A stretch of 64,000 nt of DNA, taken from a virus. Within the stretch, counting starts at the first letter, position 1. Each line of letters opens with the position of its first letter. Shown in pieces: positions 53,405-62,461 of the stretch. Where the stretch lies: the IMG/VR virus record IMGVR_UViG_3300032242_000488, positions 103,541-167,540 of that record; one strand, written 5' to 3'. The position numbers were made by a program, and so were the translations under genes. Under the pieces are notes generated by a model. That model was given only the letters and a program-made list of their open reading frames with translations. It ran no database searches and was not told the DNA's origin.

Positions 53405-56400
53405 ATGGCAGATACCACAGTAACCGGTAAAATTGGTGATCAAGAAGTACAGCTGATCAATGCGGCCAGCGAAGCTACGCTTCAAAAACTACTTGAAGCC
53501 TTTAATAAAATGAACGGTACCAGCTCTGGAGGAGGAAGTGGCGGCAGCTCTGGAGGTGGCGCCGCAGGCGGCACAGTTGGCAAAGCTGCCACTGGTACTG
53601 CTACTGCTCTTAACAAAGCAGGAGAAGCAGTTGGTAAATTTGCAGGAGCAGTTGCAGATGCCACAGGTAAACTGTTAGGATTTGCAGGAAACATAATTGG
53701 CGGCACTGCTAAAGTTATGATAGACTTGGGTAAAGAATTACTAACAGGTGGAGAAAGAGTTAGTGACTTTACTAAACATTTAGAAAATTTACCTAGTATA
53801 TTTGGTGTACTTGGAGGACTAGTACATTCTCTTTCTCAATTTATAGACAAGAATATTGATACATTCCGCCAACTTTCTCAAGTAGGTGCTAATTTTGGAA
53901 ATAGCATAGACGGCATGAGACAGGCAGCTGCCGAATCAGGCATGGGCTTTGATCGTTATACTGCATTAGTAAAAAATAATGCAGAAACAATGGCATTATT
54001 TGGCGGCACGGTATCGCAAGGAGCAATAGCATTTGGTAAGTTTAGTAAAGATTTCCGCCAAGGCGATACAGGTAAAAAATTATTAGCAATGGGATTCAGC
54101 ATAGACGAAATCAACGACAGTCTAATTGCATATTCCAATATTAATAGTCGTGCAGGACGTGATCGTATACTTGACACTAGAGAACTAGGTGAAGCATCTG
54201 GAAGATTTGCTATAGAATTAAACAAAGCCGCAGCCGCAACAGGACTTAGCAGAGGAGAACTTGCCAAAAAAGCAGATGCATTAAACAAGCAAATAGACAT
54301 TGCCGCTTTGGCCAGTAGATTCCAAGGTAAGGACCGAGAAAAATTTATAGCTGGTATGGCTCAAATTACCAGCTCTTTTGGTGTTGGATCCGAAGCACTA
54401 TTAGAAGGTGCTCGAGGATTTATTAATTCGTCAGATGGTATTGCATTAAATGCTCTTGCTCCTGAGCTAATGTCAACTATGCAAGACTTTGCTACTAACG
54501 GCGGCGATGTTAATGAAAAAATGAATAAGATGATCCGTGCCGCACAAGAAAAAATAGCATTTTATCAAAAGCCTGAAAATGCCGCAATGCTAAAAGCACA
54601 AATGGATACTATTCCCGGATTTAAAACAGCTTATGCGGCCATAGCAGAAATTGCTAGCAGAACAGTTAAGAGTGCAAAAGACATACAAATAGAAGCTGAC
54701 AAGGCTGCACAAAATGACACATTAACAGGGTTTTATCAACAGTTTTCAGAAACTATTAATAATTTTAGAGGATCTCTAGAATCAACATTTATAAAAAGTG
54801 ATTTCTTTAAAAACATTAAAAAAATGATGGATGATTTTTCTAAAGGTGGTAGTACTAGTTTAGGTGATATCCTTAATCGTATCACAGCTGGGTTTAAAAC
54901 TTTTCTAACAGCACTTGACGATTTTTTAACTGATGTTCAGAATCCTACACTTGGTTGGAGCGGAGCAATAAAGAAACTCTACGAAAACATGATAACAAAT
55001 TTGTTTAACATAAAACCTGAAGATTTAATTGACAAAAATGGTCAAGCATTAACAGTTACACAGGCTGCTATGGGTATTATAGGTAAAGCAATAGGCGAAG
55101 CATTTACTGCTATGTGGCCTGGAATTAAAGAAGTTATTGTATCAGGCTTTAAGACTCTATGGGAAGACAAAGACATTAGAGAAGCAGGGATCAAAGGCAT
55201 CCTAGCTCTTTTTGCAGTATGGGCCGCATTTAAAGTTGGCGGTGGATTACTAAGTGGTATTGGTGGTCGCATGGCTGGAGGTGCTACTACTGGCGGAACA
55301 GTGGCAGCTGGCGCAGAGTCGGGCGGATTCTTAGCAGGTCTTGGACAGCAATTTACACAAGCCGCTGGTTGGTTAATGAAGGGGGTTGCCATTGGTGCAA
55401 GTATGGTAGCCATTGGTTATGGACTTGGCAAACTAGCTGAAGGTATGGCACCATTTAGTGAGATTGAATGGGAAACAATGGGCAAAGCAGGAGTAACATT
55501 AGGAGTGCTAACAGGTGCAATAATGTTATTAGGACAAGTTATGGAAGGTCCTCAAATTGCCGCATTTGCTATTGGCACCGCCGCAATCGCCGCGCTTGGC
55601 TTTGCATTAAGAGCGTTCCCTGCAGATGTATTAGATAGTTTATCAACTATGATGGCTACGGCATTTGAAGGTGTAGGTAAAACTATTGAGCGTGTGTTTA
55701 ATGGTATTAGTGGCATTATTGGTAAGATCACTGAGATGCGTACTGCAATGGTTAAAGCAACCACTGATCAAATTAAAGAACTTGCCGCTATCCCTGCAAC
55801 AAATATGTTGGCCGCCGCCGCAGGTATTGATGCAATAAAGAAAGCATTAGACGGATTTAGTCCAGGATTCTTAGGCGGTCTAAGCGAAGGTCTTGGTAGT
55901 TTGTTTGGCAAAGACAAGATAGGCCCACTGCAACAAATGGCAGTTTTAGGACCACAATTACAGAATGCCGCCGCTGGGTTTACTGCGTTTAAGACAGCAA
56001 TAGATGGTATGAAACTAGCCAATTTGTCTATGACTAGTGATCAAACTAGTAGTTTTGAAACATTAACCAAACGTCTGCCAGAGTTTACTACAACAATGAC
56101 AGCATTAGGTACACAAGCCGCTAATATAAATGCTACCGCAGAAGCAATTAATGCGTTTAAAGCCGCAACTACAGGATTTAACCTTAAAGACTTTTCATTC
56201 TCTAAAGAACAGCTAACCAGTCTAGCAGACGGAACTACCAAGCTAAGACAGTTATCTGAACAACTAAGAGCCAGCAAAGATGGTTTCCAAAAGTTAGATG
56301 AACAAGGACTCAAAAACATCAAAGAAGGTGTTGAAGGACTAAGCAAAGCGTTCAAAGACTTTAACGAAAGTTTCCTTACTAAATTCTTACCAAAGTTTGA

Positions 56401-56557
56401 TGAACTTAAGAGTAAAACACAAGAAGGACTCATGACTGACATAGGAACCAAGTTAGATACGTTAAATAGTAATGTAGCTTCTCTAATTGCAATTGAAGAC
56501 ACTTCCAAGAAATATTTGGATACTATTGTCACTAAGAAAGCTGGCAAGATTTATTAA
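53405..56557 (+). CDS. Tail tape-measure protein candidate, 1050 aa
   Basis: A long, Ala/Gly/Lys-rich, largely helical protein with hydrophobic segments at about 600-620 (GILALFAVWAAFKVGGGLL), 655-680 (LMKGVAIGASMVAIGYGLG), and 690-730 (VTLGVLTGAIMLLGQV, IAAFAIGTAAIAALGFAL), as in tape-measure proteins. A Gly/Ser linker lies at residues 38-60. Its position beside gp26/tail chaperone and before the portal supports the role. T4 gp29 is the corresponding protein at 590 aa; a longer one would predict a longer tail. A GGTGA-type site precedes ATG 53405. Confidence 0.7.
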   Translation: MADTTVTGKIGDQEVQLINAASEATLQKLLEAFNKMNGTSSGGGSGGSSGGGAAGGTVGKAATGTATALNKAGEAVGKFAGAVADATGKLLGFAGNIIGGTAKVMIDLGKELLTGGERVSDFTKHLENLPSIFGVLGGLVHSLSQFIDKNIDTFRQLSQVGANFGNSIDGMRQAAAESGMGFDRYTALVKNNAETMALFGGTVSQGAIAFGKFSKDFRQGDTGKKLLAMGFSIDEINDSLIAYSNINSRAGRDRILDTRELGEASGRFAIELNKAAAATGLSRGELAKKADALNKQIDIAALASRFQGKDREKFIAGMAQITSSFGVGSEALLEGARGFINSSDGIALNALAPELMSTMQDFATNGGDVNEKMNKMIRAAQEKIAFYQKPENAAMLKAQMDTIPGFKTAYAAIAEIASRTVKSAKDIQIEADKAAQNDTLTGFYQQFSETINNFRGSLESTFIKSDFFKNIKKMMDDFSKGGSTSLGDILNRITAGFKTFLTALDDFLTDVQNPTLGWSGAIKKLYENMITNLFNIKPEDLIDKNGQALTVTQAAMGIIGKAIGEAFTAMWPGIKEVIVSGFKTLWEDKDIREAGIKGILALFAVWAAFKVGGGLLSGIGGRMAGGATTGGTVAAGAESGGFLAGLGQQFTQAAGWLMKGVAIGASMVAIGYGLGKLAEGMAPFSEIEWETMGKAGVTLGVLTGAIMLLGQVMEGPQIAAFAIGTAAIAALGFALRAFPADVLDSLSTMMATAFEGVGKTIERVFNGISGIIGKITEMRTAMVKATTDQIKELAAIPATNMLAAAAGIDAIKKALDGFSPGFLGGLSEGLGSLFGKDKIGPLQQMAVLGPQLQNAAAGFTAFKTAIDGMKLANLSMTSDQTSSFETLTKRLPEFTTTMTALGTQAANINATAEAINAFKAATTGFNLKDFSFSKEQLTSLADGTTKLRQLSEQLRASKDGFQKLDEQGLKNIKEGVEGLSKAFKDFNESFLTKFLPKFDELKSKTQEGLMTDIGTKLDTLNSNVASLIAIEDTSKKYLDTIVTKKAGKIY

Positions 56558-56569
56558 TAGGATAACACA

Positions 56570-58273
56570 ATGAGTTGGAAAAAGTATTTTTCACCCGTAG
56601 CTAGTAACCAGTCGGGAACAGTTAGCCCAATCTACGGCAGTGGTGGAAAGCCAGGTCCAGCCCGCACAAATTATTCTAGTTATCTACCGGATGTCTATTC
56701 AGGAAGTCCAAATCGTATTGAACGTTATATGCAATATGACACAATGGATTGGGACAGTGAAGTTAATGCCGCATTAGACATTCTAGCAGAATTTACCACA
56801 CAAAAGAACAAAGAAAACAACACACCATTTACACTACAATTCCGTGGTAGCCCAACAACTAGTGAAGTAGGCATCTTAAAAGAATACCTACAGCAATGGT
56901 CTAAGATGCAGAAGTTAGACACACGCATGTTCCGTATTGCACGTAACTTGTTCAAGTATGGTGACGGATTTTTCCTACGTGATCCAGAAACACAAAAATG
57001 GTTCTATGTAGATCCAAGCAAGATTACAAAAATTATTGTCAACGAAAGCGAAGGTAAACAGCCTGAGCAGTATGTTATCCGTGATATTAACATCAATTTT
57101 CAACACCTAGTTGTTACACAGATCAATCCTAATACACAGAATCAAGCACCTGGAGCCGCACCATATACACAAGGTGGTGGTGGTGGACGTGGCATGGTTG
57201 GAACTACAACTCCTATTCCTGGAAGTAGATTTAGTCTTGCACAAAACGAACACGCTATTGAAGCAAAACACGTAGTACATCTAAGTCTAAGTGAAGGACT
57301 TGACAATAACTTTCCTTTTGGAAATAGTCTTTTAGAAAGTGTTTTTAAAGTCTACAAGCAAAAAGAACTGTTAGAAGATGCTATCATTATCTATCGTGTG
57401 CAACGTGCGCCAGAGCGCAGAGTATTCTATATTGACGTAGGTAACATGCCTAGTCATTTGGCCATGGGCTTTGTTGAACGTGTAAAAAATGAAATACATC
57501 AAAGACGTATTCCAAGTGCTACAGGCGGTGGAAGCGCAATTGACAGTACATATAATCCTTTAAGTATTAACGAAGACTACTTCTTTCCACAGACAGCAGA
57601 AGGTCGCGGATCAAAAGTTGAAACACTTCCAGGCGGCACTAATCTAGGCGAAATTGACGATTTACGTTACTTTACCAACAAGTTAATGCGAGCATTACGA
57701 ATTCCAAGTAGCTATCTGCCAACAGGTGCAGATGATAGCCAAGCACAGTATAACGATGGTCGCGTTGGCACAGCATATATTCAAGAACTACGCTTTAACA
57801 AGTATTGTGAACGCCTACAAAATCTAATGGTCACTACATTTGACACTGAGTTTAAGTTATTTTTACATAACAAAGGTGTTAACATTGACTTTAGTTTGTT
57901 TGAAATCAAGTTCCAAAGTCCACAAAACTTTGCCGCTTATCGTCAAGCAGAGCTGGATAATCAGCGTATTGCAACATTTGCACAGATGGTTGCACTACCA
58001 TTTGTCAGCAAGCGTTTTGCACTAAAACGCTTCTTAGGTATGACAGACGAAGACCTGAAAGAAAACGAAAAAATGTGGCAAGAAGAAAGCGGAGAAGGCA
58101 AGGCACCTGGACAAGATGCCGCTGGACAACTACGTGGTGCAGGTGTAAGCCCAACAGGAATGGAAGCAGATACAGCCGCATTAGACGGTAGTGAAGAAGC
58201 TCCTGCTGACATGGAAGTTCCAGATGAAGGCGCAGAAATGGCTGGTCAAGAAGCCGGATCAATGCCCGCTTAA
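56570..58273 (+). CDS. 20: Portal vertex protein gp20-like
   Basis: Forms the dodecameric DNA entry channel of the head. Typical gp20 segments: NRIERYMQYDTMDWDSEVNA, ALDILAEFTTQKN, RIARNLFKYGDGFF, YRVQRAPERRVFYIDVGNMP, DDLRYFTNKLMRALRIPSSYL. The length of 567 aa is near T4 gp20 (524). The C-terminus is acidic and Gly/Ala-rich. It starts 12 bp after the tape-measure candidate with AGGATAACACA in front, so it shares that transcript. Confidence 0.95.
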   Translation: MSWKKYFSPVASNQSGTVSPIYGSGGKPGPARTNYSSYLPDVYSGSPNRIERYMQYDTMDWDSEVNAALDILAEFTTQKNKENNTPFTLQFRGSPTTSEVGILKEYLQQWSKMQKLDTRMFRIARNLFKYGDGFFLRDPETQKWFYVDPSKITKIIVNESEGKQPEQYVIRDININFQHLVVTQINPNTQNQAPGAAPYTQGGGGGRGMVGTTTPIPGSRFSLAQNEHAIEAKHVVHLSLSEGLDNNFPFGNSLLESVFKVYKQKELLEDAIIIYRVQRAPERRVFYIDVGNMPSHLAMGFVERVKNEIHQRRIPSATGGGSAIDSTYNPLSINEDYFFPQTAEGRGSKVETLPGGTNLGEIDDLRYFTNKLMRALRIPSSYLPTGADDSQAQYNDGRVGTAYIQELRFNKYCERLQNLMVTTFDTEFKLFLHNKGVNIDFSLFEIKFQSPQNFAAYRQAELDNQRIATFAQMVALPFVSKRFALKRFLGMTDEDLKENEKMWQEESGEGKAPGQDAAGQLRGAGVSPTGMEADTAALDGSEEAPADMEVPDEGAEMAGQEAGSMPA

Positions 58274-58280
58274 TAAATAC
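58273..58280 (+). promoter_or_regulatory. Late promoter element (ATAAATAC) touching a start codon
   Basis: AATAAATACTATTATGA spans the portal stop codon and the next ATG (58285). The same 17 bases occur at gp25 on the other strand. Confidence 0.75.
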
Positions 58281-58284
58281 TATT

Positions 58285-58521
58285 ATGATTTTAAGAGAAC
58301 TTTTTTACTTTAACAGAGATACTGCCAAGTCTGAACAAGACGATCAGTACATGGCTAAAGCTGACACAGGTGTTATCAAAGACGATGACACTCGTAAAAC
58401 AAGATTGACCTTAAAACAAATCAATGAACTACGCAGAGCTAGCGACCTACACATTAAAGAACACGAAGCAGAGATGGAGTTTATTTCTAGGATGTATGCC
58501 ACTCCAGTGGCAGCAGAATAA
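58285..58521 (+). CDS. Small prohead-region protein, 78 aa (gp67-like by position)
   Basis: Lies between portal and prohead core genes, where T4 has gp67. It is highly charged and helical (LTLKQINELRRASDLHIKEHEAEMEFISRMY). The start codon sits 4 nt after a late promoter core, so its message is predicted to be leaderless. A terminator follows. The family is not certain. Confidence 0.65.
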   Translation: MILRELFYFNRDTAKSEQDDQYMAKADTGVIKDDDTRKTRLTLKQINELRRASDLHIKEHEAEMEFISRMYATPVAAE

Positions 58522-58526
58522 GTAAC

Positions 58527-58544
58527 TTTGTCAAAACTGACAAA
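58527..58544 (+). repeat. Hairpin (TTTGTCA/TGACAAA) between two late genes
   Basis: Perfect 7-bp inverted repeat with an AAAC loop, directly before a second terminator-like hairpin. It may add to termination. Confidence 0.45.
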
Positions 58545-58550
58545 AAATAG

Positions 58551-58571
58551 CCGGTATTGACCGGTTTTTTT
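58551..58571 (+). terminator. Intrinsic terminator
   Basis: CCGGT, loop ATTG, ACCGG, followed by seven T. The stem is short but G/C-rich, and a new late promoter follows 10 bp downstream. Confidence 0.7.
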
Positions 58572-58580
58572 ACAGTAGTA

Positions 58581-58588
58581 TTAAATAC
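58581..58588 (+). promoter_or_regulatory. Late promoter element (TTAAATAC) for the prohead core/capsid operon
   Basis: GTATTAAATACATCG lies just after the terminator and 52 bp before ATG 58640. It differs from the others in one base and should drive the scaffold, protease and capsid genes up to the terminator at 62421. Confidence 0.65.
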
Positions 58589-58639
58589 ATCGACAGCCTT
58601 GCGGGCGTAACTGCCTCATAACTATACAGGAGACATAAC

Positions 58640-59473
58640 ATGACTGATCGCGCAAAGTTCGAGCAGATGCTTGAATATCTTATTAACGAAGACAAATCAA
58701 AAGCCGAGGAACTATTCCACGAACTAGTGGTAGCAAAATCTCGCGAAATTTACGAAAATCTACTAGATGATGACATCCAAGTAGAAGCATCACACGATGA
58801 TGACGAAGACGAAGACGAAGATATGGAAGAAAACTTCGACATGGGTATGCAAGAAGTCGGTGCTGATCCAGCAGACGACATGATGGGCGACCTAGAAGCC
58901 GGCGACGAAGAAGGCGGCGACGAAATGGGTGACGAAGAAGGTGGATCTGAAGCCGCTACTAAAGATGACGTAATGGACATCAAAGACGCTTTAGAAGACC
59001 TAAAAGCAGAATTTGAAGCTATGCTAGCTGGCGAAGCCGGTGAAGAGCACGGCGAAGAGCACGGCGAAGAAGAAATGGGTGACGAAGAAGGTGATGAAGA
59101 AGAAATGGAACAACACCAGTTCGAAGCATCCAATGATGATGACGAAGATGAAGACGAAGACATGGACGAAGGTATGGTCCGTGAATACGTTGAGAAAGTT
59201 GCACCTGCAAAGATGGGTGACAACGGTCAAAATACTCGTTCAACAGTAGCTGGTAAGAATGATATGGGCGGTACAACTGCTAATATCGCTAAAGGTGGAA
59301 CAAGCACAACAGGCGGTACTAAAGGTGGTTTACTAAACCCAAGCACAAAAGATTTGAACTCTGGTAACGTAAATGTTCCAGGTGGCAAAGCTGGTGTTAA
59401 ACATCTTAAAGGTGTTAGCAAGCCAGCAGGTGGCGACAACGGCCAAAATACAAAGAGTACTTTAGGTCGTTAA
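58640..59473 (+). CDS. Very acidic prohead core protein candidate, 277 aa
   Basis: About residues 1-45 are helical; 45-180 are dominated by Asp/Glu; 195-277 are Gly/Thr/Lys-rich and flexible. Two motif pairs repeat: EASHDDDEDEDEDMEE (49-64) with EASNDDDEDEDEDMDE (162-177), and GDNGQNTRST (193-202) with GDNGQNTKST (265-274). The charge and place directly before gp21 fit an internal scaffold protein such as T4 gp67/gp68, though no sequence match is claimed. AGGAG precedes the ATG. Confidence 0.7.
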   Translation: MTDRAKFEQMLEYLINEDKSKAEELFHELVVAKSREIYENLLDDDIQVEASHDDDEDEDEDMEENFDMGMQEVGADPADDMMGDLEAGDEEGGDEMGDEEGGSEAATKDDVMDIKDALEDLKAEFEAMLAGEAGEEHGEEHGEEEMGDEEGDEEEMEQHQFEASNDDDEDEDEDMDEGMVREYVEKVAPAKMGDNGQNTRSTVAGKNDMGGTTANIAKGGTSTTGGTKGGLLNPSTKDLNSGNVNVPGGKAGVKHLKGVSKPAGGDNGQNTKSTLGR

Positions 59474-59477
59474 TCAG

Positions 59478-60107
59478 ATGAGTCTTTACTTACGTGAAAA
59501 CTTGACTTTCGACCAAGCTCGCATGGTTGTTGAGTCGGATGGCCAAGATGGAAAGAACCTTTATATGAAAGGTATCTGCATCCAAGGCGGCATCCGAAAC
59601 GCAAATCAGCGTGTGTATCCTGTTAATGAAATTGGCAGGGCTGTCAAGACACTAAACGACCAGGTAACTGGCGGATATTCAGTTTTAGGCGAAGTAGACC
59701 ATCCAGATGATTTAAAAATTAACCTAGACCGTGTAAGCCATATGATCACAGAAATGTGGATGGATGGCCCTAACGGTTACGGTAAAATGAAAATCCTTCC
59801 TACACCAATGGGTAACCTAGTGCGTACTATGCTAGAATCCGGTGTTAAGTTAGGTGTTAGCTCACGCGGATCCGGGAACGTCAAGGAAGACGGTTCCGGT
59901 GAAGTTACAGATTTCGAGATTATCACAGTGGATGTGGTAGCTCAACCATCAGCCCCAGGTGCGTATCCAACGCCCATTTATGAGCATATCATGAATACTC
60001 GTGGAGGCTATAAGGCATTTTTAACAGCACAAGAAGTATCAGGCGACGCAAAGGCACAGAAATACCTGAAAGAAAGTCTATTGAAGATAATAGGCGGACT
60101 CCAATAA
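59478..60107 (+). CDS. 21: Prohead core protease gp21-like
   Basis: Serine protease that matures the prohead by cleaving scaffold and capsid proteins after (L/I)xE. Seen: GEVDHPDD with the catalytic His75, LGVSSRGSG with Ser128/Ser129 (one being the nucleophile), and the DVVAQPSAPGAYPTPI block. The length of 209 aa is near T4 gp21 (212). It starts 4 bp after the acidic protein. Confidence 0.95.
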   Translation: MSLYLRENLTFDQARMVVESDGQDGKNLYMKGICIQGGIRNANQRVYPVNEIGRAVKTLNDQVTGGYSVLGEVDHPDDLKINLDRVSHMITEMWMDGPNGYGKMKILPTPMGNLVRTMLESGVKLGVSSRGSGNVKEDGSGEVTDFEIITVDVVAQPSAPGAYPTPIYEHIMNTRGGYKAFLTAQEVSGDAKAQKYLKESLLKIIGGLQ

Positions 60108-60123
60108 CAAGGGAGAATCACAT

Positions 60124-61215
60124 ATGTTGGACGCACTTAAACAATTATTCGAGAACAATGTGATTTCTGAAGAGATCAGAGCTGATATCACGGCTGCTTG
60201 GGACCGTAAGATCCAAGAAAACCGTGAACAAGCTACTCAACAACTACGCGAAGAATTCGCACAAAAATACGAACATGACAAGCAAACAATGATCGAAGCT
60301 ATCGACAAGATGGTTACTGATCGTTTAACTGCTGAAATCCAAGAATTCACAGAAGATCGCGCACAGCTAGCCGAAGCGAAAGCCAAGTATGCTGTTGCAA
60401 TCCGTGAGCATTCTACTAAACTAAATGGATTTGTTCTTAACAGCCTAGCTAAAGAAATCACTGAATTACATAGTGACCAAAAAGTTATGGCTGAAAATTT
60501 TGCCAAGTTGGAAGGTTTCATTGTAGAAGCTCTAGCTAAAGAAATCGCTGATTTCTATGAAGATAAGAAAGATTTAGCTGAGACTAAGGTACGTCTCATT
60601 AAAGAAGCTAAAGAACAATTTGGTCTATTAAAGACCAAGTTTGTTAAACAAAGTGCTGAGCTTGTTGAATCAGTTGTCACAAAAGGTCTCTCAAAAGAGA
60701 TCGGACAACTTAAAGAAGACATTGATCAAGCACGTAAGAACGACTTTGGACGTAAGATTTTTGAAGCATATGCTACTGAATTCCAGCACAGTTTGTTAAA
60801 TGAGAAATCTGAGACAAGCAAGCTATTGCAAGTAGTTGCAGAAAAAGATAAACAACTCGCTGAAGCAAAGGCCGCTATTTCCGAAAAGCAAGCATTAGTA
60901 GAAAGTACACAGCAACAAGTTGCTCGTGCTCAAGCTACTGCGGCTCGTAAAGAAGTAATGGGTGAGCTTCTAAGTCCTTTGAACAAGGATCAGAAAGAGA
61001 TTATGAGTGAGTTACTAGAAAGTGTGCAAACTGCCAAGCTAAGAACTAGTTTTGACAAATATCTACCTGCTGTACTCAGCGGTAGCACACCGGAGAAGAA
61101 GAAGGCTCTTGTAGAGGCAAAAGAAATCACAGGCAATAAAGAAAATCATAGCATTAGTAGTGCTAATAGCCAGGGCGAAGTAATAGACATTCGTCGCCTA
61201 GCTGGATTAAAATAA
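60124..61215 (+). CDS. 22: Prohead scaffold protein gp22-like, 363 aa
   Basis: Long alpha-helical, Glu/Lys/Gln-rich protein (REQATQQLREEFAQKYEHDK and similar heptads throughout), as expected for the main head scaffold. The end (LNKDQKEIMSELLESVQTAK) resembles the conserved C-terminal part of gp22 proteins. It holds LxE-type sites (such as LLESVQ) for gp21. At 363 aa it is longer than T4 gp22 (269). AAGGGAG precedes it; gp23 follows after 10 bp. Confidence 0.88.
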   Translation: MLDALKQLFENNVISEEIRADITAAWDRKIQENREQATQQLREEFAQKYEHDKQTMIEAIDKMVTDRLTAEIQEFTEDRAQLAEAKAKYAVAIREHSTKLNGFVLNSLAKEITELHSDQKVMAENFAKLEGFIVEALAKEIADFYEDKKDLAETKVRLIKEAKEQFGLLKTKFVKQSAELVESVVTKGLSKEIGQLKEDIDQARKNDFGRKIFEAYATEFQHSLLNEKSETSKLLQVVAEKDKQLAEAKAAISEKQALVESTQQQVARAQATAARKEVMGELLSPLNKDQKEIMSELLESVQTAKLRTSFDKYLPAVLSGSTPEKKKALVEAKEITGNKENHSISSANSQGEVIDIRRLAGLK

Positions 61216-61225
61216 GGAGAAATTT

Positions 61226-62398
61226 ATGTCAGAACTACTAGAAAGCCGCTGGCAAGAAACTAAAGAGGCACTATTAGAAGGCCTTCAAGGAACCAAAAAG
61301 AGCGTAATGGCTACTACTTTAGAGAATACTCGTAAGTACTTGTCAGAATCTGCTACAGCTGGTGCCACTTCTGCCGGTAACGTTGCAACCCTAAATCGTG
61401 TGATCCTTCCAGTGATCAGACGTGTAATGCCAACAGTCATTGCTAATGAACTAGTTGGTGTACAACCAATGACTGGACCAGTTGGACAAATCCACACATT
61501 ACGTGTTCGCTACAGCGATACATACAATGCAGGAACATCTGGTGCAGTAGCTGGTGAAGAAGCTCTATCACCATTCAAGATTGCTGAAAGCTACTCTGGT
61601 GCTACTTCAGGACGTGCTGCCTCAACAGCCGCTCTAGAAGGCGTAGCAGGTAACAAACTAAGCATTCAAATCTTGAAGCAAACAGTTGAAGCCAAAACTC
61701 GTAAGTTGTCTGCTCGTTGGACATTCGAGGCTGCTCAAGATGCACAAGCCCAACAAGGCATTGACATCGAAGCAGAAATCATGGCTGCACTAGCACAAGA
61801 AATCACAGCTGAAATCGATCAAGAGATCCTAGCATCTCTAGCATCATTAGCTGGTACACAAAACTACGAAACGTATGATCAGAGCAACGTATCTGGTACA
61901 GCTACATTCGTTGGTGACGAACACGCCGCATTGGCAGTTCAAATCAACCGTGTTGCTAACCGTATCGCTCAGCGTACACGTCGTGGTGCTGGTAACTGGG
62001 CAGTTGTTAGCCCAACAATGTTGACTGTTCTACAGTCTGCAACTACTAGCGCATTTGCTCGTACAACAGAAGGTACATTCGAAGCTCCAACTAACACAAA
62101 GATGGTTGGTACATTGAATAGTGCTATGAAGATCTATGTTAATACCTATGCAGGTACAGACGACATTCTAATCGGTTACAAAGGTTCTAGCGAATCTGAC
62201 GCAGCCGCTTTCTATTGCCCATACATTCCATTGATGAGCAGTGGTGTTGTTTTAGATCCGTCAACATTCGAACCAGTCGTATCATTCATGACACGTTATG
62301 GTTACGTTGAATTGACAAACACAGCGTCATCTCTAGGTAACGCTGCCGACTATCTAGGTACTGTTCAAGTAACTAGCGGTGAACTAAAGTTCAGTTAA
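61226..62398 (+). CDS. 23: Major capsid protein gp23-like, 390 aa
   Basis: Seen: LNRVILPVIRRVMPTVIANE, GVQPMTGPVGQIHTLRVRY, and GNWAVVSPTMLTVLQSA, the classic gp23 blocks, plus the C-terminal FMTRYGYVELT. A likely maturation site for gp21 is LSE (39-41) before Ser42. At 390 aa it is shorter than T4 gp23 (521), largely lacking the inserted domain. AAGGAG lies 7 nt before the ATG. A strong terminator follows. Confidence 0.96.
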   Translation: MSELLESRWQETKEALLEGLQGTKKSVMATTLENTRKYLSESATAGATSAGNVATLNRVILPVIRRVMPTVIANELVGVQPMTGPVGQIHTLRVRYSDTYNAGTSGAVAGEEALSPFKIAESYSGATSGRAASTAALEGVAGNKLSIQILKQTVEAKTRKLSARWTFEAAQDAQAQQGIDIEAEIMAALAQEITAEIDQEILASLASLAGTQNYETYDQSNVSGTATFVGDEHAALAVQINRVANRIAQRTRRGAGNWAVVSPTMLTVLQSATTSAFARTTEGTFEAPTNTKMVGTLNSAMKIYVNTYAGTDDILIGYKGSSESDAAAFYCPYIPLMSSGVVLDPSTFEPVVSFMTRYGYVELTNTASSLGNAADYLGTVQVTSGELKFS

Positions 62399-62420
62399 TC
62401 ACTGATTTAGTAATAAAGTC

Positions 62421-62444
62421 AAAGCCCACTTCGGTGGGCTTTTT
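62421..62444 (+). terminator. Intrinsic terminator after gp23
   Basis: 9-bp perfect stem AAAGCCCAC/GTGGGCTTT with a TTCG tetraloop, continuing into a T run. It ends the head operon. Confidence 0.92.
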
Positions 62445-62450
62445 CTTGAC

Positions 62451-62458
62451 TTAAATAT
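62451..62458 (+). promoter_or_regulatory. Possible late promoter element (TTAAATAT)
   Basis: GACTTAAATATCTGATG lies between the gp23 terminator and the next ATG at 62462, leaving only 3 nt. It is a weaker match than the others. Confidence 0.4.
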
Positions 62459-62461
62459 CTG

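Noticed and set aside
56041-56547. 168-aa antisense frame in the tape-measure gene
   Set aside because: Low-complexity reverse translation of a helical coding region, with no start signals or promoter.
58750-59223. Ser-rich 157-aa antisense frame in the acidic core gene
   Set aside because: A by-product of the Asp/Glu codon repeats on the plus strand, which read as Ser/Phe/Val codons in reverse.
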